From Flavobacterium sp. ACAM 123 (GTDB lineage Bacteria; Bacteroidota; Bacteroidia; Flavobacteriales; Flavobacteriaceae): a stretch of DNA of 63,293 nucleotides. The notes under the pieces are model-generated. The model made no database searches. It was not told the DNA's origin and saw nothing but the letters and a program-made list of their open reading frames with translations. The stretch lies in NCBI RefSeq assembly GCF_000264055.1, contig NZ_AJXL01000006.1:1-63293 (forward strand), written 5' to 3'. Position 1 is the stretch's first letter, and every line of letters begins with the position of its first letter. Position numbers and translations under genes: made by a program. Shown piece by piece: positions 1 to 11,889 of the stretch.

Positions 1-139
1 CCTTTTTAAGGAGCTTTTTTTATGTTTTTTTTTAAGATTAAGATTAAGAATTTTTCTCTCAAAATCGTATTGATACTAAGTTCTTTTAAGGGCACAAGCG
101 GTTTGCTTCTGCGAAGTCTACGAATGTATTTATGTTGTC

Positions 140-562
140 CTACTCGTGGTGATACGCTTTATTTGATAAATAATCTAGCATAGACAGTGTAATGGGTTTT
201 GATAAAAAATCAATAACCATAGGATATGTCTTCGCTTTTTCTAGATCCTCGGGATCAATTGTCGACGAAAGTATTACGACTTTCGTGGTAGTGTTAAAAT
301 CAGAATAATCGGCAGCGCTAAAACAATCTAAGAATTCCCATCCACCCATTACGGGCATGTTTAGATCCAAAAAAATCAACTCCGGTTGTCTTTTAGAATT
401 GGAGTTGCGGTTTTCTATTTTGATTGAGTTAAAGTAATTAAGAGCTTCTTCTCCGTTTTGTGCAGTGACAATTTCATTCGAAAATGTAGTTTTGCAAATT
501 ACTTTTTTACAGAGCATTAGCGTTATAGGATCGTCATCAACACATAAAATAAGGTTTAGCAT
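140..562 (-). CDS. Single-domain response regulator (CheY-like receiver)
   Basis: A 140-residue stand-alone receiver domain with no output domain. The acidic pocket is visible as CVDDDP near the N-terminus, the phospho-acceptor Asp lies in IFLDLNMPVMGG, the conserved Thr/Ser in VVILSS and the Lys in FLSKPI. Proteins of this type receive a phosphate from a histidine kinase and act by protein contact rather than by binding DNA. It starts 6 bases after the stop of the upstream hybrid-type sensor kinase on the same strand, so the two probably form one two-component unit. The partner kinase is frameshifted in this sequence, which would orphan the regulator if the frameshift is real. The family assignment is certain; the cellular process is unknown. 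Confidence 0.93.
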   Translation of the reverse strand: MLNLILCVDDDPITLMLCKKVICKTTFSNEIVTAQNGEEALNYFNSIKIENRNSNSKRQPELIFLDLNMPVMGGWEFLDCFSAADYSDFNTTTKVVILSSTIDPEDLEKAKTYPMVIDFLSKPITLSMLDYLSNKAYHHE

Positions 563-568
563 TGTGTG

Positions 569-2282
569 TTATTTGTTTTTAAATGTTAAAGTGAAAGTAG
601 TTCCTTTATCGACTTCGCTTTCGATACTTATTGTTCCTCCTGTAGCTTCAACTTGAGATTTCACAAGATACAGTCCTAGTCCTTTGCTGTCAGGATAGTT
701 GTGAAACCTTTGATAAAGGCCAAAAACTTTGTCTCGATTTCTTTCTAAATCAATTCCGATTCCATTGTCCTGAAAAATTAGCGTGGTATAATTCTCTGTC
801 TGCTGCGTAGATACAACTATTTTAAGTATTTTATTTTCGCATTTATATTTTAAAGAATTTGTTAGAAGATTCAATAAGATGCTCTCTATGTAGGATTTGT
901 TGATTCGTAGTATAGGGGCTCGCTCAAAATCAATCTGCACTATGGGTCGGTGGACGCTAATTTGAAATGTAAGTTGGCTAAAAATATTTTCAAATACTTC
1001 GTTCAACACAACCGCCTCTTTTTGAATAGAAGGGTTGTCTTTTATAATCATAACCTTCGTTAAATCATTAATAGTTTCGTTTAAAAGATGTGTAGATTTA
1101 TTAAAGCCTTGTAAAATTTCTTTTAATTCTGAGTTTTCAACGGGGATATCTTCGATTAAGCTCAACAAGCCGGTTAAATTTGATAAAGGAGCTCTAAGAT
1201 TGTGAGAGGTGATATATGAAAATTGCTTTAAGTCCTTATTATTTTGTGTTAATTCTCGTATCAGATGCTCTTTCTCTTTTTCTTGCCTTTTCTCTTCAGA
1301 AACGTCTTTTTGTATGGAGACCCAGTGAGATAGCTGATTTTCTAAATTGTAAATAGGGATCATTGAAAATCGAAGCCAAAATTCTTCTTGCTCTTTTGTG
1401 TAAGCAATCATTTCTATTACACTTTCTTCTCTATTTGTTAAAGCAGATATTATTTTTTTTATTATTAGTCTTGTCAGATTTAACGCCCCTTAATAGATCT
1501 GGAGACTTCCCTATAATTTCAAAAGAAGAGTATCCTGTCATTGCTGAAAAAGCGGGATTGACGTAAACTATTTTAGGTAATTTACGATCGTTAAAATTGG
1601 ATTCTGTGATGATTATTGAATCTTTAGTTTCTATAATTACGGTTTCTAATAACTTAAGTCGCAATTCTTCTTCCTTTTGCTTTGTTATATCTTGGATCGC
1701 TCCAATCATTCTAATGGCTTTCCCGTTTTCATCTTTTAGGAGGAATCCTTTGTCAAGTACATATTTATAGGAGTTGTCAGCGCATTTAAAGCGGTATTCA
1801 TCTTGCCAATTTTCGGTTTTTTGTTCTATAAAAGAATATAATTTTATGGACATTTTGATGCTGTCTTCCGGATGTATCTTGTCAAACCACCATTTTGAAC
1901 TGTCTCCAACCTGATGTTCTTCGTATCCGAAAATGCTTTTGATCCCTTTGCTCCAGAAGAGTTTGTCTTCTTGTATTTCCCAGTCCCAGATCGTGTCGCT
2001 GGTAGCCTTAGCAACAATATCATATTTTTCATTTGATTCTTTAATTTCGTCGTTTGTTTTCTTGAGTTTTTCAAAAATAACTTCGTTTCTATTGTCGTTA
2101 GTGGATAGAATATACCGGAAAGAGATGCCAGTGAAGAATACTAAAACAAGGTCCTTAGAGAAATTATAAAAAGGGTAGTCAGCTAAATAATAGAACTTTA
2201 TGGAAAGCTTATGGAATACGATAGCCAGGAATACGGCTATGATTATGTAAATGAGAGTTAACTGGTTGGTTTTGCTTTTCAT
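569..2282 (-). pseudogene. Membrane PAS-PAS sensor histidine kinase, frameshifted in an A8 run
   Basis: Two adjoining reading frames together encode one kinase of about 570 residues. The first part (2282 to 1431) has two N-terminal membrane segments (around IYIIIAVFLAIVF and DLVLVFFTGISF), a PAS/PAC domain and the start of a second PAS domain (TGYSSFEIIGKSPDLLRG). The second part (read to 569) finishes that PAS domain (FWLRFSMIPIYN...HWVSIQKDVSEEK). It then has a HisKA domain with the phospho-acceptor in SYITSHNLRAPL and a HATPase domain with LLNLLTNSLKYK, DNGIGI and GLGLYLVKSQ. The frames meet at eight T on the plus strand (1453-1460); seven would restore a single frame. It may be a pseudogene, a slippage-switched gene or a base-call error. 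The receiver gene 6 bases downstream is its likely partner. Confidence 0.85.
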
Positions 2283-2414
2283 TAATCAAATGTAATTAAT
2301 TATAGTGAATAATAAAATATCCGGATACACTTATTTTTTGGCTTAATTTTAAGATAAAAAACGTTAACAACATGTAAACTCTTGTAGAAACATTTTTTAT
2401 GTCAAAATAAAGTG

Positions 2415-2422
2415 TACCTTTG
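2415..2422 (+). promoter_or_regulatory. Promoter -7 box of typA
   Basis: TACCTTTG is a perfect match to the Bacteroidetes -7 consensus TAnnTTTG, 20 bases before the typA start. No clear TTG is found at the usual -33 distance. Confidence 0.6.
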
Positions 2423-2441
2423 CACCCATTAAAAATCACAG

Positions 2442-4238
2442 ATGGAATCTATTAGAAACATTGCAATTATTGCCCACGTCGATCACGGTAAAACAACTTT
2501 GGTTGATAAAATTATGTATCACTGTCAGTTATTTCGTGACAACGAAAACGCAGGTGATCTTATCCTTGATAACAACGACTTAGAGCGTGAAAGAGGTATT
2601 ACCATTACTTCTAAAAATGTTTCGGTAGTATACAAAGGAACTAAAATCAACATTATTGATACTCCTGGTCACGCCGATTTCGGTGGTGAGGTAGAACGAG
2701 TATTGAACATGGCTGATGGAGTATGTCTACTGGTAGATGCTTTTGAAGGACCTATGCCACAAACACGTTTTGTTTTGCAAAAAGCGCTAGACCTTGGCTT
2801 GAAGCCATGCGTCGTAATAAATAAAGTGGATAAAGAAAACTGTACTCCTGAAGAAGTTCATGAAAAAGTTTTTGACTTAATGTTTGAGTTAGGTGCAGAA
2901 GAGTGGCAGTTAGATTTTCCAACTGTTTACGGTTCAGCTAAGAATAACTGGATGTCTGACCATTGGGAAAACGTAACTGATAATGTTGAAGCATTGTTAG
3001 ATATGGTCCTTGCTAATGTACCTGCTCCTAAAGTATCAGAAGGTACTCCACAAATGTTGATCACGTCATTAGACTTTTCAGCGTTTACGGGTCGTATCGC
3101 TATTGGTCGTCTTGAAAGAGGTGTTTTGAAAGAAGGTATGCCAATCTCATTAGTAAAAAGAGACGGTACAACTACTAAATCTAGGATTAAGGAACTTCAC
3201 ACTTTTGAAGGCCTCGGTCGTAAAAAAGTACAAGAAGTAACTGCTGGGGATATTTGTGCGATTGTGGGCGTGGAAGGTTTTGAAATTGGTGATACAATCG
3301 CTGATTATGAAAATCCAGAAGCTTTGAAATCAATTGCAATTGATGAACCTACGATGAGCATGTTGTTTACAATAAATGATTCTCCTTTCTTTGGTAAAGA
3401 GGGAAAGTTCGTGACTTCTCGTCATATTAGAGATAGATTGACAAAAGAATTAGAGAAAAATTTAGCCATGAAAATGGGTGAAACTGATTCTGCTGATAAA
3501 TTTATGGTTTTTGGTCGTGGAGTACTTCACTTGTCTGTTCTTATCGAAACAATGAGAAGAGAGGGGTATGAATTACAAATTGGTCAACCACAGGTTATCA
3601 TCAAAGAAATTGATGGTAAAAAATGTGAGCCAATTGAAGAACTAACTATCGATTTGCCAGAGAATCTTTCTGGAAGAGCGGTAGAGTTTGTTACGATCCG
3701 TAAAGGGGAAATGTTGAGCATGGAAGGTAAAGGAGAACGTATGGTTATAAAATTCAATATTCCATCACGTGGAATTATTGGATTGCGTAATCAATTGTTG
3801 ACTGCTACCGCAGGTGAAGCTATTATGTCACACCGTTTCATAGGATACGAACCTTTTAAAGGAGCGATTCCGGGAAGAAACAATGGTTCATTGATTTCTA
3901 TGGAAAACGGAAAAGCGATTCCTTATTCTATCGACAAATTACAAGATCGCGGTAAATTTTTCGTCAATCCTAATGATGAAATTTATGAAGGTCAAGTAAT
4001 TGGAGAGAACTCACGTAGTGATGATATGAGTGTAAACGTAACTAAGGCTAAGAAACAGTCTAACGTTCGTTCTTCTGGAAATGATGAAAAAGCGAGAATT
4101 ATACCTCCAATTATTTTCTCATTAGAAGAAGCTTTAGAATACATTCAAAAAGATGAGTATGTAGAGGTAACACCTAAGTCTATTCGTTTAAGAAAAATAC
4201 ATTTGACTGAAACAGATAGAAAAAGATTTAAAATCTAA
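2442..4238 (+). CDS. typA: GTP-binding ribosome-associated protein TypA/BipA
   Basis: A 598-residue translational GTPase of full family length. The G1 loop is [10 protein letters not shown]2 includes the RGITI switch ([12 protein letters not shown]), G3 is [16 protein letters not shown] and G4 is NKVD. They are followed by the EF-Tu domain 2 fold, the EF-G-like domains III and V, and the BipA-specific C-terminal domain. TypA binds the ribosome and supports 50S assembly and growth under stress or cold. It is a single-gene unit with its own -7 box upstream and a hairpin terminator just downstream. Nothing in the sequence is unusual, and the identification is secure. Confidence 0.98.
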   Translation: MESIRNIAIIAHVDHGKTTLVDKIMYHCQLFRDNENAGDLILDNNDLERERGITITSKNVSVVYKGTKINIIDTPGHADFGGEVERVLNMADGVCLLVDAFEGPMPQTRFVLQKALDLGLKPCVVINKVDKENCTPEEVHEKVFDLMFELGAEEWQLDFPTVYGSAKNNWMSDHWENVTDNVEALLDMVLANVPAPKVSEGTPQMLITSLDFSAFTGRIAIGRLERGVLKEGMPISLVKRDGTTTKSRIKELHTFEGLGRKKVQEVTAGDICAIVGVEGFEIGDTIADYENPEALKSIAIDEPTMSMLFTINDSPFFGKEGKFVTSRHIRDRLTKELEKNLAMKMGETDSADKFMVFGRGVLHLSVLIETMRREGYELQIGQPQVIIKEIDGKKCEPIEELTIDLPENLSGRAVEFVTIRKGEMLSMEGKGERMVIKFNIPSRGIIGLRNQLLTATAGEAIMSHRFIGYEPFKGAIPGRNNGSLISMENGKAIPYSIDKLQDRGKFFVNPNDEIYEGQVIGENSRSDDMSVNVTKAKKQSNVRSSGNDEKARIIPPIIFSLEEALEYIQKDEYVEVTPKSIRLRKIHLTETDRKRFKI

Positions 4239-4254
4239 TTTTATTAGTATATAG

Positions 4255-4285
4255 AAAAAAGCCATTCGAAAGAATGGCTTTTTTT
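4255..4285 (+). terminator. Rho-independent terminator after typA
   Basis: An 11-bp stem (AAGCCATTC / GAATGGCTT core) closed by a GAAA loop and followed by a T run. The A run on the left side means it could also stop minus-strand transcription. Confidence 0.85.
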
Positions 4286-4440
4286 ATGTCTGCTATTTAC
4301 ATAAGTCACGAGTTCACCCAGGCATGAGCTTATGCCAATCATAGTTATTTATCAGTTCTAAAATTTAGAATGCAATGCCGATATAGTATAAAAAGGATCC
4401 GATTTTTATCGAACTATATTGAATACATAATCGGTAGTGC

Positions 4441-7262
4441 TTATCTTTTCAAGCTAAAATGGCCCTTTGCTTCTCTGCCATCTTCTAGCTTTATTGCAAA
4501 CCAATAGTCATCAGCCGGTAGTCTAGTTTTGTTATAATTTCCATCCCATCCAGGACTTGTAGGGCTCAATTGTTTGAGGAATTTTCCGTAACGGTCAAAA
4601 ATGTATATTTCTACATTCTTATAAAAGGCAGTATTTATTCCTTTTAAGTTCCAATAGTCGTTATAGCCATCGTTGTTAGGAGTAAAAAAGTTAGGAGCTT
4701 CTAATATTGAAAAGCTTTTAATTACTTGACCACAACCATTTAAGTTTTCTACTATTAATTCGTGAAAGCCGCCAGGTACATTTTCAAATAGTATTGAATT
4801 TTGAAATGGTGTTGCGGTACCATTTTGAAAACGAATCATATATTTATAATTGTCAGGATTCTCTAAATTAACTATAATGTAATTTGTAGGTACTAGATCA
4901 TGAACCTCTATGTCTTTTATTTTTGCAAGGTAAGACATAGATACTTTACAGGTTCTTGTAGTTGTACATCCAACATTATTTTTCACTACTACAGTATACT
5001 CTCCTTCTTTTGATACTGATATGGAGGCTGTGTTTTCCCCTGTTGACCATAAGTAGGTGTAGTCGCTAGTTATTGCAGGAGCTTTGATACCGGAGTCCAG
5101 AACTATAGTTGGGTGTGTACCTTCACATAAAACCCTTTCTTCATAAGTATTTATTTTTGGAGTCGGTTCTACAATAATATCAAATTGACCGGTTCCGTAA
5201 CAACCTTCGTCATTTTCAGCTCTAATGTATAGGGTTCTGGAAACGGAACTGTATTGTTCTTCCAATTCATTTAGTCCAAGCGAAGCATCTCGTACGCTAG
5301 AATAAAAATACAAGCGCACATCTGGGGGTAGATTCAATTCGGTTTTTATCGATTCTTTTTTTAAATCCAAAGGAAAAAGCGCGATTCCATTACCTAAGTC
5401 GCATTTATGCATGGATTCAGGGAGTAACAAAATGTTCTCATTGGCATGTAAAATTACGGTTCCGATTTTATAACAGGATGAATTTGGTTGTGTGACTTTA
5501 GCGTAAATAACTTCGTCTGGAACACTGTTTTGATATAGTGTTGCAATAGATTCTGTATTGTTTAGATCGTTTTCAGCTTCAGTTATGCTATGGTAGAAGA
5601 AGGCCTCATATTCAGTGTTGCCAAGACTAAGAGGGGTATTAGCTAATTCCAGATTAAAGGTAGATAACCCATCCGTTGGGTCTGCATCTTGTGTATCACA
5701 TTGTATCAGCTTATATGGGACTTCAGAAATAACCGGGGCTTCATATATTGTAATTTTTTTTCTATTGGATCTCTAGTGTCTCCGTTTACTGTTTTTGTTA
5801 ATGTAACGGTGTATTGGCCAGTGTTAGCATAGACATGGGAAGCATCTTTATTACTTGATGTTGTACCGTCACCAAAATTCCAAAGAACCGAATCTACTGT
5901 TTCCACCGTATTGATGAAAAAATGAGTTGAGTCTCCTAGACAATTAAATTCATAAGCAAAGGAGTAGAGAAAAAGTGAAGTTATAAAAGGAGGTAATCCT
6001 AAATAGGAAGTGCCATATAAATCTATTGCATTTTGTCTATAGTTGCTGGTCGCACCGTCTTCTTCAGGATTGTTTATAACCGATAATTTATTGGAGCCTT
6101 CGGCGGGATAAAGATAACCTGCACGGTATATTTTTTCATCGATAGCAAGCTGTAAGGCTCCGGCATTATAAAATGAATTATCAATTAAGATTTTGGAGGC
6201 AGGAATATTGGTACTACGTAAGTCATATTGAAGCAATGAACTTCCATCGGGGGTAGTACCATCTGCTTTATATTTATTTGTCGTTACATATAGCTTTTTT
6301 GTTTTCGAAGAAAATTCAACACCGTAAGGGTTGGCATTATCTAAGACTGTGATTCCATTAGTGAGCGTTCCTGTTGCAGGATTAAAATCATAGAGTAGAA
6401 TATTCCCTGAATTATAAACGGGTAAATTAGTTTTTGGATTTTTTTCATTTGTTCGTCTTGATGCAGTATTTGCGATAGCAATTTTTTTACCGTTAGGGGA
6501 GGCTTTTAGATAACCTATCGCGTTAAAGGTAGCAGTTACATATGCTAGTGTATTGGGGTCTGGTTGATACCCACCAAGGGGTATGTTAAGTGGAGTATTC
6601 GTTTTGACAGCGTTGCTATTGACTCCTTGCGTACTTATTTTAAAGGAATAGAAATTATTTATAAAGTGGGTAAGGACCCAAAAGGAAACGCCGTCTTCAT
6701 GCTGAACGGCAGTTATTTTTTCAGAACATTTATATTTAACCTCTTCGCTGTCATTCGGGTTGTAGGTGATTAGATGAATGTTTTTTTTAGTAGGAACAAT
6801 GTCGCCAAGACCGTTGTTTAGCCTCATGTCAACTTCTGAATAATTTAAACCATGATTTGGAGGAGGATCATCGCTAGAAGTAATACCACTAGGATATACT
6901 GGAAGAGGCTGGTCTACTGTGAAAATATAATAAATATAGGGGTTTCTGGGCTTTGGAACTATTATAGCTGATTGTGTGCTGGATCGATGTCCAAGTAGCC
7001 CAAAACCATTGGGCATAATTTGATGACTTTTATCGTATACCGTTGAGCCGTCTGTATAAAAAAGTAAATTTCCATTTTTGTCTGAAATGCTTGCGCAACC
7101 TTCCTTTGTGACTAGTTTTCCGTTCGTTAAAGTTACTGGATTTCCCGAGTTAAAATCCAAACCAGCGCCATCTCCAAAATACCATATTGCGGCTTCTTTT
7201 TGAGCATACATTGGAGCGATTAGAACAGAGAAAAGCAGAATAAATAGGGATCTCATTTTCAT
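4441..7262 (-). pseudogene. Secreted PKD-domain protein with T9SS type B sorting domain, frameshifted in an A8 run
   Basis: One gene of about 940 codons read in two frames. The first part (7262 to the frameshift) starts with a signal peptide (LFILLFSVLIAPMYAQ). It then has a beta-propeller-like region of about 400 residues and a PKD domain containing SVLWNFGDGTTSS. The second part is open from the frameshift to 4441. It carries Ig-like repeats and ends in the gliding-motility-associated C-terminal domain: FFTPNNDGYNDYWNLKG, IFDRYGK, GWDGNYN, LPADDYWF, GHFSLKR. The frames join at a T8 run on the plus strand (5754-5761); nine would restore the reading frame. The protein would be exported by Sec and then by T9SS to the cell surface. 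It is the last of three such genes in a row. Confidence 0.85.
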
Positions 7263-7341
7263 AGTAACTCAAATGTAGTAAATTCTAAGTAACATTGAAT
7301 TAATAATAAATCACTATTCAATGTTAAATATACGATTTTAC

Positions 7342-10300
7342 TTATCTTTTTAGACTAAAATGACCTTTTATTTCCCTATCATCTTTCAGTTTTATTGTAA
7401 ACCAATAATCATCTGAAGGAAGTGTAAGACCATTGAAAGTGCCATCCCAACCTCTATCAGACGGATTTATTTTGCTAAGAAGTTTACCGTAACGGTCAAA
7501 GATAAAAATGATAGATTTAGAATTAAAGTCTTTATTTGCTCCTTTCAAATTCCAGTAATCATTGTATCCATCGCCATTAGGAGTAAAAAACTTAGGTGCA
7601 CCTAGTATGGCTATTGTTTTACTAACTGTTCCGCATCCATTACTGTCGTTGATGTATACTTCATGAATTCCAGCGGTTACATTATCAAAGAAATTTGACA
7701 ATTGGAAAGGACCATTCGGCTCGTCGAAACTATATTCGTATTTACCTTGTCCGGTGACATTTACTGTAACGGTATTTGTATCTGCTAAATCAATGATGTC
7801 AATGCTTTGAATAGCGGCCACATCAGAAGCGGCCACTTTAATCGTTCGTGTTCTGCTACAGCCAAAGGCACTATTTACTTTTACGCTGTAGGTTCCCACT
7901 GCATTTACCTCTAAAAAGGACATCGTTTCACTTGTTAAACTCATATTGTCTTTTGTCCATTGATAGGTGTAATCACTTTCAGGACTACCATCTTGAATTC
8001 CAGAATCGAGACGTACAAAAAATGAGGGAAGATTAGCACAGACTAATTCGTCATCCTGTTGATCCTCATTTGTATCAATATTGGGTTTTGGATTTACTTT
8101 TAATAGGATTCGTGGACTTAAACCGTAACAGGCATTATCGGCAGTACTTTCCACACGCACCCAGATTTGTTGTTCGTCGCGATACCCATCATTTCTGTAG
8201 TTTGTAGTATTTAAGATTTCATCATTTTCGGATAAAGCATCTTGCTCATTTTTATAATATTTTATTGAGTACGCTGTGTTAGGATCTGGTAATATGCGGA
8301 GAATATCTGTTGTTACGCTACTAAAATCAAAAGTAGTTATACCATCAGTATCATCATTTGCTGTGCCTAAATCGTCACAAATCTCAAAAGTCATGTTATA
8401 GGAAGGCGGAATTTGTGTTGTAGACACTACTAAATTGACGTGTGATACACTAAAACAACCGTTTGAATTTTCTGTTCTTGCCCAAACGGACATACTTCCT
8501 GCAGTGGTGTTTTTAAATGATAGCGGGTTATTAATTAATTTATTTGGCTCTGAATTTTCTGCGCCAGAAAACGAGATATAGTAGCTGAACTGCGCTGTTG
8601 GGTCAGATGAAATCGTATTGTTTTTCACTGTAAGATTGAAATTAGAAAAACCATCAGAATCATCATCACATTGAACAATCGTAACCGGATTAACCACAGG
8701 TAAAGGGTAAACTGTTAATGTAGTTTCATTTGAAAGTAATCCGCAAGAATTGCCAACTTTATTTAACTGAACACGATATTTATATCCATTCATGGCATTT
8801 TTCACACTTGTTATTAATAATGTATTAGTAGTCTCTTGTGAGTAGGTTGCATTATTAGTTATGGGAGTCCACGTACTTCCGTTCGTTGAAAGTTCCCATT
8901 GATAGGTGTTTCCACCATTATCTGCAACTATAATTGTTGCATTTTGTAATTCACAAGTGGGAGAAACACTTGGCTGATTTGTAATTACTATGGGTGCAGC
9001 AGTAATGTAATTACTACTTGGAACTGTGTAACCACCAATTCCGCTAGTTACTTTTCCATTTGTATTTACAGTTGGCGGCGCAATATTTCCAAGTATCCCA
9101 TCGTTATTCGGGTCTAAAAAGCCAGCTTCAATCACATCGTTACACAAATCATTATCGCTATCAAGTTCAAGATAATTTTTAATCCCATCGCTATCTGTAT
9201 CTCTAATGTCATAGTTAAGGATGCCACTTTCGGGCGTAGTTTCTACACTATTTGCCAGACCGTTAGCTCCAAAATTAGCACCGTCAATAATTCCGTCTAA
9301 ATTAGTATCGGCAGCATTAGAACCAGATTCAACTAAATCGTATATTCCATCATTATCACTGTCTAAATCTAGATAATCTTTTATTGTGTCGCTATCACTG
9401 TCCACTGGATTTAATCCCGTTCCAAAAGCATCACTTAGTCCGTCTTTATTTGCATCTACTGTCGAATAGGGTATAAAAGTATTCAATCCCTGGGCTTCAA
9501 TACTATCTGGGATTCCATCATTATCAGTATCTAAATCTAGATCATCTGTGATGCCATCGCCATCAGAATCTCTTGGAACGCAAACGGCATAAAAGCTAAA
9601 ACTTACACTGTTTATATCTGAGTCAGATAAGTTTTTATGGGTAAAACTAATCGATTTTGAAAGGTAGGTTTGAAATTTAAAATCTACAGCGGGAGGCGGT
9701 CCAGAAGATGGCAATAACACCGTACCATTTAATCTAAAGCGAATATCAAAAGAAGAATACTCTGTTACACCACTTTCATAAATCCCATCATAATTAGTAT
9801 CTATTAATAATTGATTTGAGGGGTTTAAAACAATTAGCGTTTTATCAATATCGGATTTAATTACAAACTCTTCATTAGATAATGATGAGATAGTTGCGCT
9901 ACCTAGAGCATTGTATTTTAATCCAAGACTAATAGGACTGTTGAAGTCCAATTTGTAGATTATTGCATTTGTTTTTCCTGCGGCTAAGTTGGTGGTAAAA
10001 CTATCATCCGCATTTCCTGAAAAAGTATTTATTCCTGTCCCTAAAGGAATTGTTGAACTAATGTATGAATTACTGTAATTGCCAATAGCAACTATACCTG
10101 TTGAGCTTGAAACTGCTATTGCTTTGTCTCCATAAGACTCAGTGCAATTTGTGATACCATCATTATCGTTATCAATATCAATGTTGTTACTAACTCCATC
10201 TGCGTCAGTATTAATTGGGCAGTCACTCACTGGTATTTCATCGGATGGAGTTGTAGTTCCACAACTTATGATGGTTTTTTTAACTTGATAATATCCAGGT

Positions 10301-11865
10301 CCTTTTTCTGAAAGACTCGGTGTATAAGTGTTTGATATTGCTCCTGGAATATCCTGACCGTTATGAACCCATTGAAATCTATTGTTTAAAGGGTCTGAGG
10401 TGATACTCAATTCAATATTGGGTATACATCCTGTATCTGTTGATAATACGCTATTAAATGTAATTTCTGGTTTTAGATCAAAACCAGAATAATATCCGCC
10501 GTACGTTGCGGCTCCACTTGATCCAAAAAATGAAACATAAACCTGCTTTGAAGAGAAAACACCAATATCACCTGTTAAACCGGTTCTTGTGTAGGTTACA
10601 AAGTCTGGTTTCCCCAATATATCCTGAGGTGCTACACCTACAGGTTGTCTAACTCCATTTATAGAAATTTCCATTGTTGCCCCTCTTTCAGTAACAATAT
10701 TTAAGCCACTTCTGTTATTGAATAGTATTGGACCAATCCTATCTATATAGGGAATATTGTCTACAATATTGGGAGTTGAGCAATTTAACGGTGGAACAAA
10801 AAACATTTCCTGATTGGCTTGGCTTTGCAAGCCACTAGTACCTACTCCGCCTACGCTTTGATATGCAAATACGTTCTTTGTCGTTCTCACGTATAAACTA
10901 CCATATGCAGAATAATTGGTACCATCAAATGTAATATATTGACCAGCGTTAAGTGGTGTTGCGTTATACGGAGTAGTGCTTCCATTTAAATAGATGTCAG
11001 TATTATTTTCGTGAACCACAATTAAAGGGCGTTCTGTAATATCTAAACCAAATCCACGAACAAAAATATACTCGTTTCCGATATTTTTTGCAGAGACGAT
11101 TTGGTCAAATCCTAAATCTAAATTGTTATTATTATTACCGTTTGTGCCCCCATATGAGCCACAATTCACTACAACGGGCTTGTTGGATTTAACTAAGGCA
11201 CCAATCAATCCATCCTTATTTGCGATACTATTATCTTCAGTTGCTAACACATAACTTTGACCTCTATTTAATACTACACTTGGTGGAGTATTTCCAACTG
11301 CAGTATTTCCAACCAGAGTTACTCCTGTTTTAATATCACTGAAATCTACTACAGTGCCGTCTTCGGTTGCTAAAACTGATAAAAAAGTATATCTGAATGA
11401 GCCATTATTAGTTGTTGCAGTATTGACAAAGGCTCCTACTCTAAATTCACTTCCAAGAGCTGAAATACCTTTGGAAACTAGTGAGCCTGCTTGATTATAA
11501 CTTCCGGCTAGAACTCTCGCAGCAACATAAATTAAGTTGTCGGCTTCGATAATAAAACCTTTGTTTGTCAATGGAGTGTTTAGTAAACTGGGGTCGACAT
11601 GCAACTGTGAATTTGTACCAAATCCTATGTTATATTCAACAGGAATATCTTTTGATACTATAAGCTCGATAGTTCCGTCTCCGATAGTGTTAATTTTGAC
11701 ATTAACGGGAGTTTCACTAGGTGTTGAAATGTATAAATACTGATTTTGAGGTTGGGCTGAAAAATTAGTGGAACTAGACAACGGCGGAATATAATGTGTT
11801 TTACTAAACTGGGCAAAACAGCTCATTGATAAACAAGTAAAGAAAATAAGTAAAGTTTTTTTCAT
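7342..11865 (-). CDS. Giant secreted adhesin-like protein with TSP type 3 repeats and T9SS type B sorting domain
   Basis: A 1507-residue protein with a signal peptide (KKTLLIFFTCLSMSCFAQ). The first ~480 residues resemble the IgGFc-binding-protein N-terminal domain of surface proteins. Acidic calcium-binding thrombospondin type 3 repeats lie at about residues 550-570 and 760-920 (DSDGDGITDDLDLDTDNDG and similar DxDxDG strings). Ig-like modules follow. From about residue 1425 it ends in the type B sorting domain (FFTPNGDGYNDYWNLKG, FDRYGKLLSK, GWDGTFNG, GHFSLKR). The family is known for export through T9SS and surface anchoring; a role in adhesion is inferred. Its neighbours on both sides carry the same C-terminal domain, so this is a cluster of paralogous surface proteins, probably cotranscribed. 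Confidence 0.9.
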   Translation of the reverse strand: MKKTLLIFFTCLSMSCFAQFSKTHYIPPLSSSTNFSAQPQNQYLYISTPSETPVNVKINTIGDGTIELIVSKDIPVEYNIGFGTNSQLHVDPSLLNTPLTNKGFIIEADNLIYVAARVLAGSYNQAGSLVSKGISALGSEFRVGAFVNTATTNNGSFRYTFLSVLATEDGTVVDFSDIKTGVTLVGNTAVGNTPPSVVLNRGQSYVLATEDNSIANKDGLIGALVKSNKPVVVNCGSYGGTNGNNNNNLDLGFDQIVSAKNIGNEYIFVRGFGLDITERPLIVVHENNTDIYLNGSTTPYNATPLNAGQYITFDGTNYSAYGSLYVRTTKNVFAYQSVGGVGTSGLQSQANQEMFFVPPLNCSTPNIVDNIPYIDRIGPILFNNRSGLNIVTERGATMEISINGVRQPVGVAPQDILGKPDFVTYTRTGLTGDIGVFSSKQVYVSFFGSSGAATYGGYYSGFDLKPEITFNSVLSTDTGCIPNIELSITSDPLNNRFQWVHNGQDIPGAISNTYTPSLSEKGPGYYQVKKTIISCGTTTPSDEIPVSDCPINTDADGVSNNIDIDNDNDGITNCTESYGDKAIAVSSSTGIVAIGNYSNSYISSTIPLGTGINTFSGNADDSFTTNLAAGKTNAIIYKLDFNSPISLGLKYNALGSATISSLSNEEFVIKSDIDKTLIVLNPSNQLLIDTNYDGIYESGVTEYSSFDIRFRLNGTVLLPSSGPPPAVDFKFQTYLSKSISFTHKNLSDSDINSVSFSFYAVCVPRDSDGDGITDDLDLDTDNDGIPDSIEAQGLNTFIPYSTVDANKDGLSDAFGTGLNPVDSDSDTIKDYLDLDSDNDGIYDLVESGSNAADTNLDGIIDGANFGANGLANSVETTPESGILNYDIRDTDSDGIKNYLELDSDNDLCNDVIEAGFLDPNNDGILGNIAPPTVNTNGKVTSGIGGYTVPSSNYITAAPIVITNQPSVSPTCELQNATIIVADNGGNTYQWELSTNGSTWTPITNNATYSQETTNTLLITSVKNAMNGYKYRVQLNKVGNSCGLLSNETTLTVYPLPVVNPVTIVQCDDDSDGFSNFNLTVKNNTISSDPTAQFSYYISFSGAENSEPNKLINNPLSFKNTTAGSMSVWARTENSNGCFSVSHVNLVVSTTQIPPSYNMTFEICDDLGTANDDTDGITTFDFSSVTTDILRILPDPNTAYSIKYYKNEQDALSENDEILNTTNYRNDGYRDEQQIWVRVESTADNACYGLSPRILLKVNPKPNIDTNEDQQDDELVCANLPSFFVRLDSGIQDGSPESDYTYQWTKDNMSLTSETMSFLEVNAVGTYSVKVNSAFGCSRTRTIKVAASDVAAIQSIDIIDLADTNTVTVNVTGQGKYEYSFDEPNGPFQLSNFFDNVTAGIHEVYINDSNGCGTVSKTIAILGAPKFFTPNGDGYNDYWNLKGANKDFNSKSIIFIFDRYGKLLSKINPSDRGWDGTFNGLTLPSDDYWFTIKLKDDREIKGHFSLKR

Positions 11866-11889
11866 GAGCTAAAAATAGGGAAATAAGTA

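Noticed and set aside
1..139. Possible gene end or terminator at the left edge
   Set aside because: AT-rich with stops in all frames and no stable hairpin plus T run; nothing can be supported.
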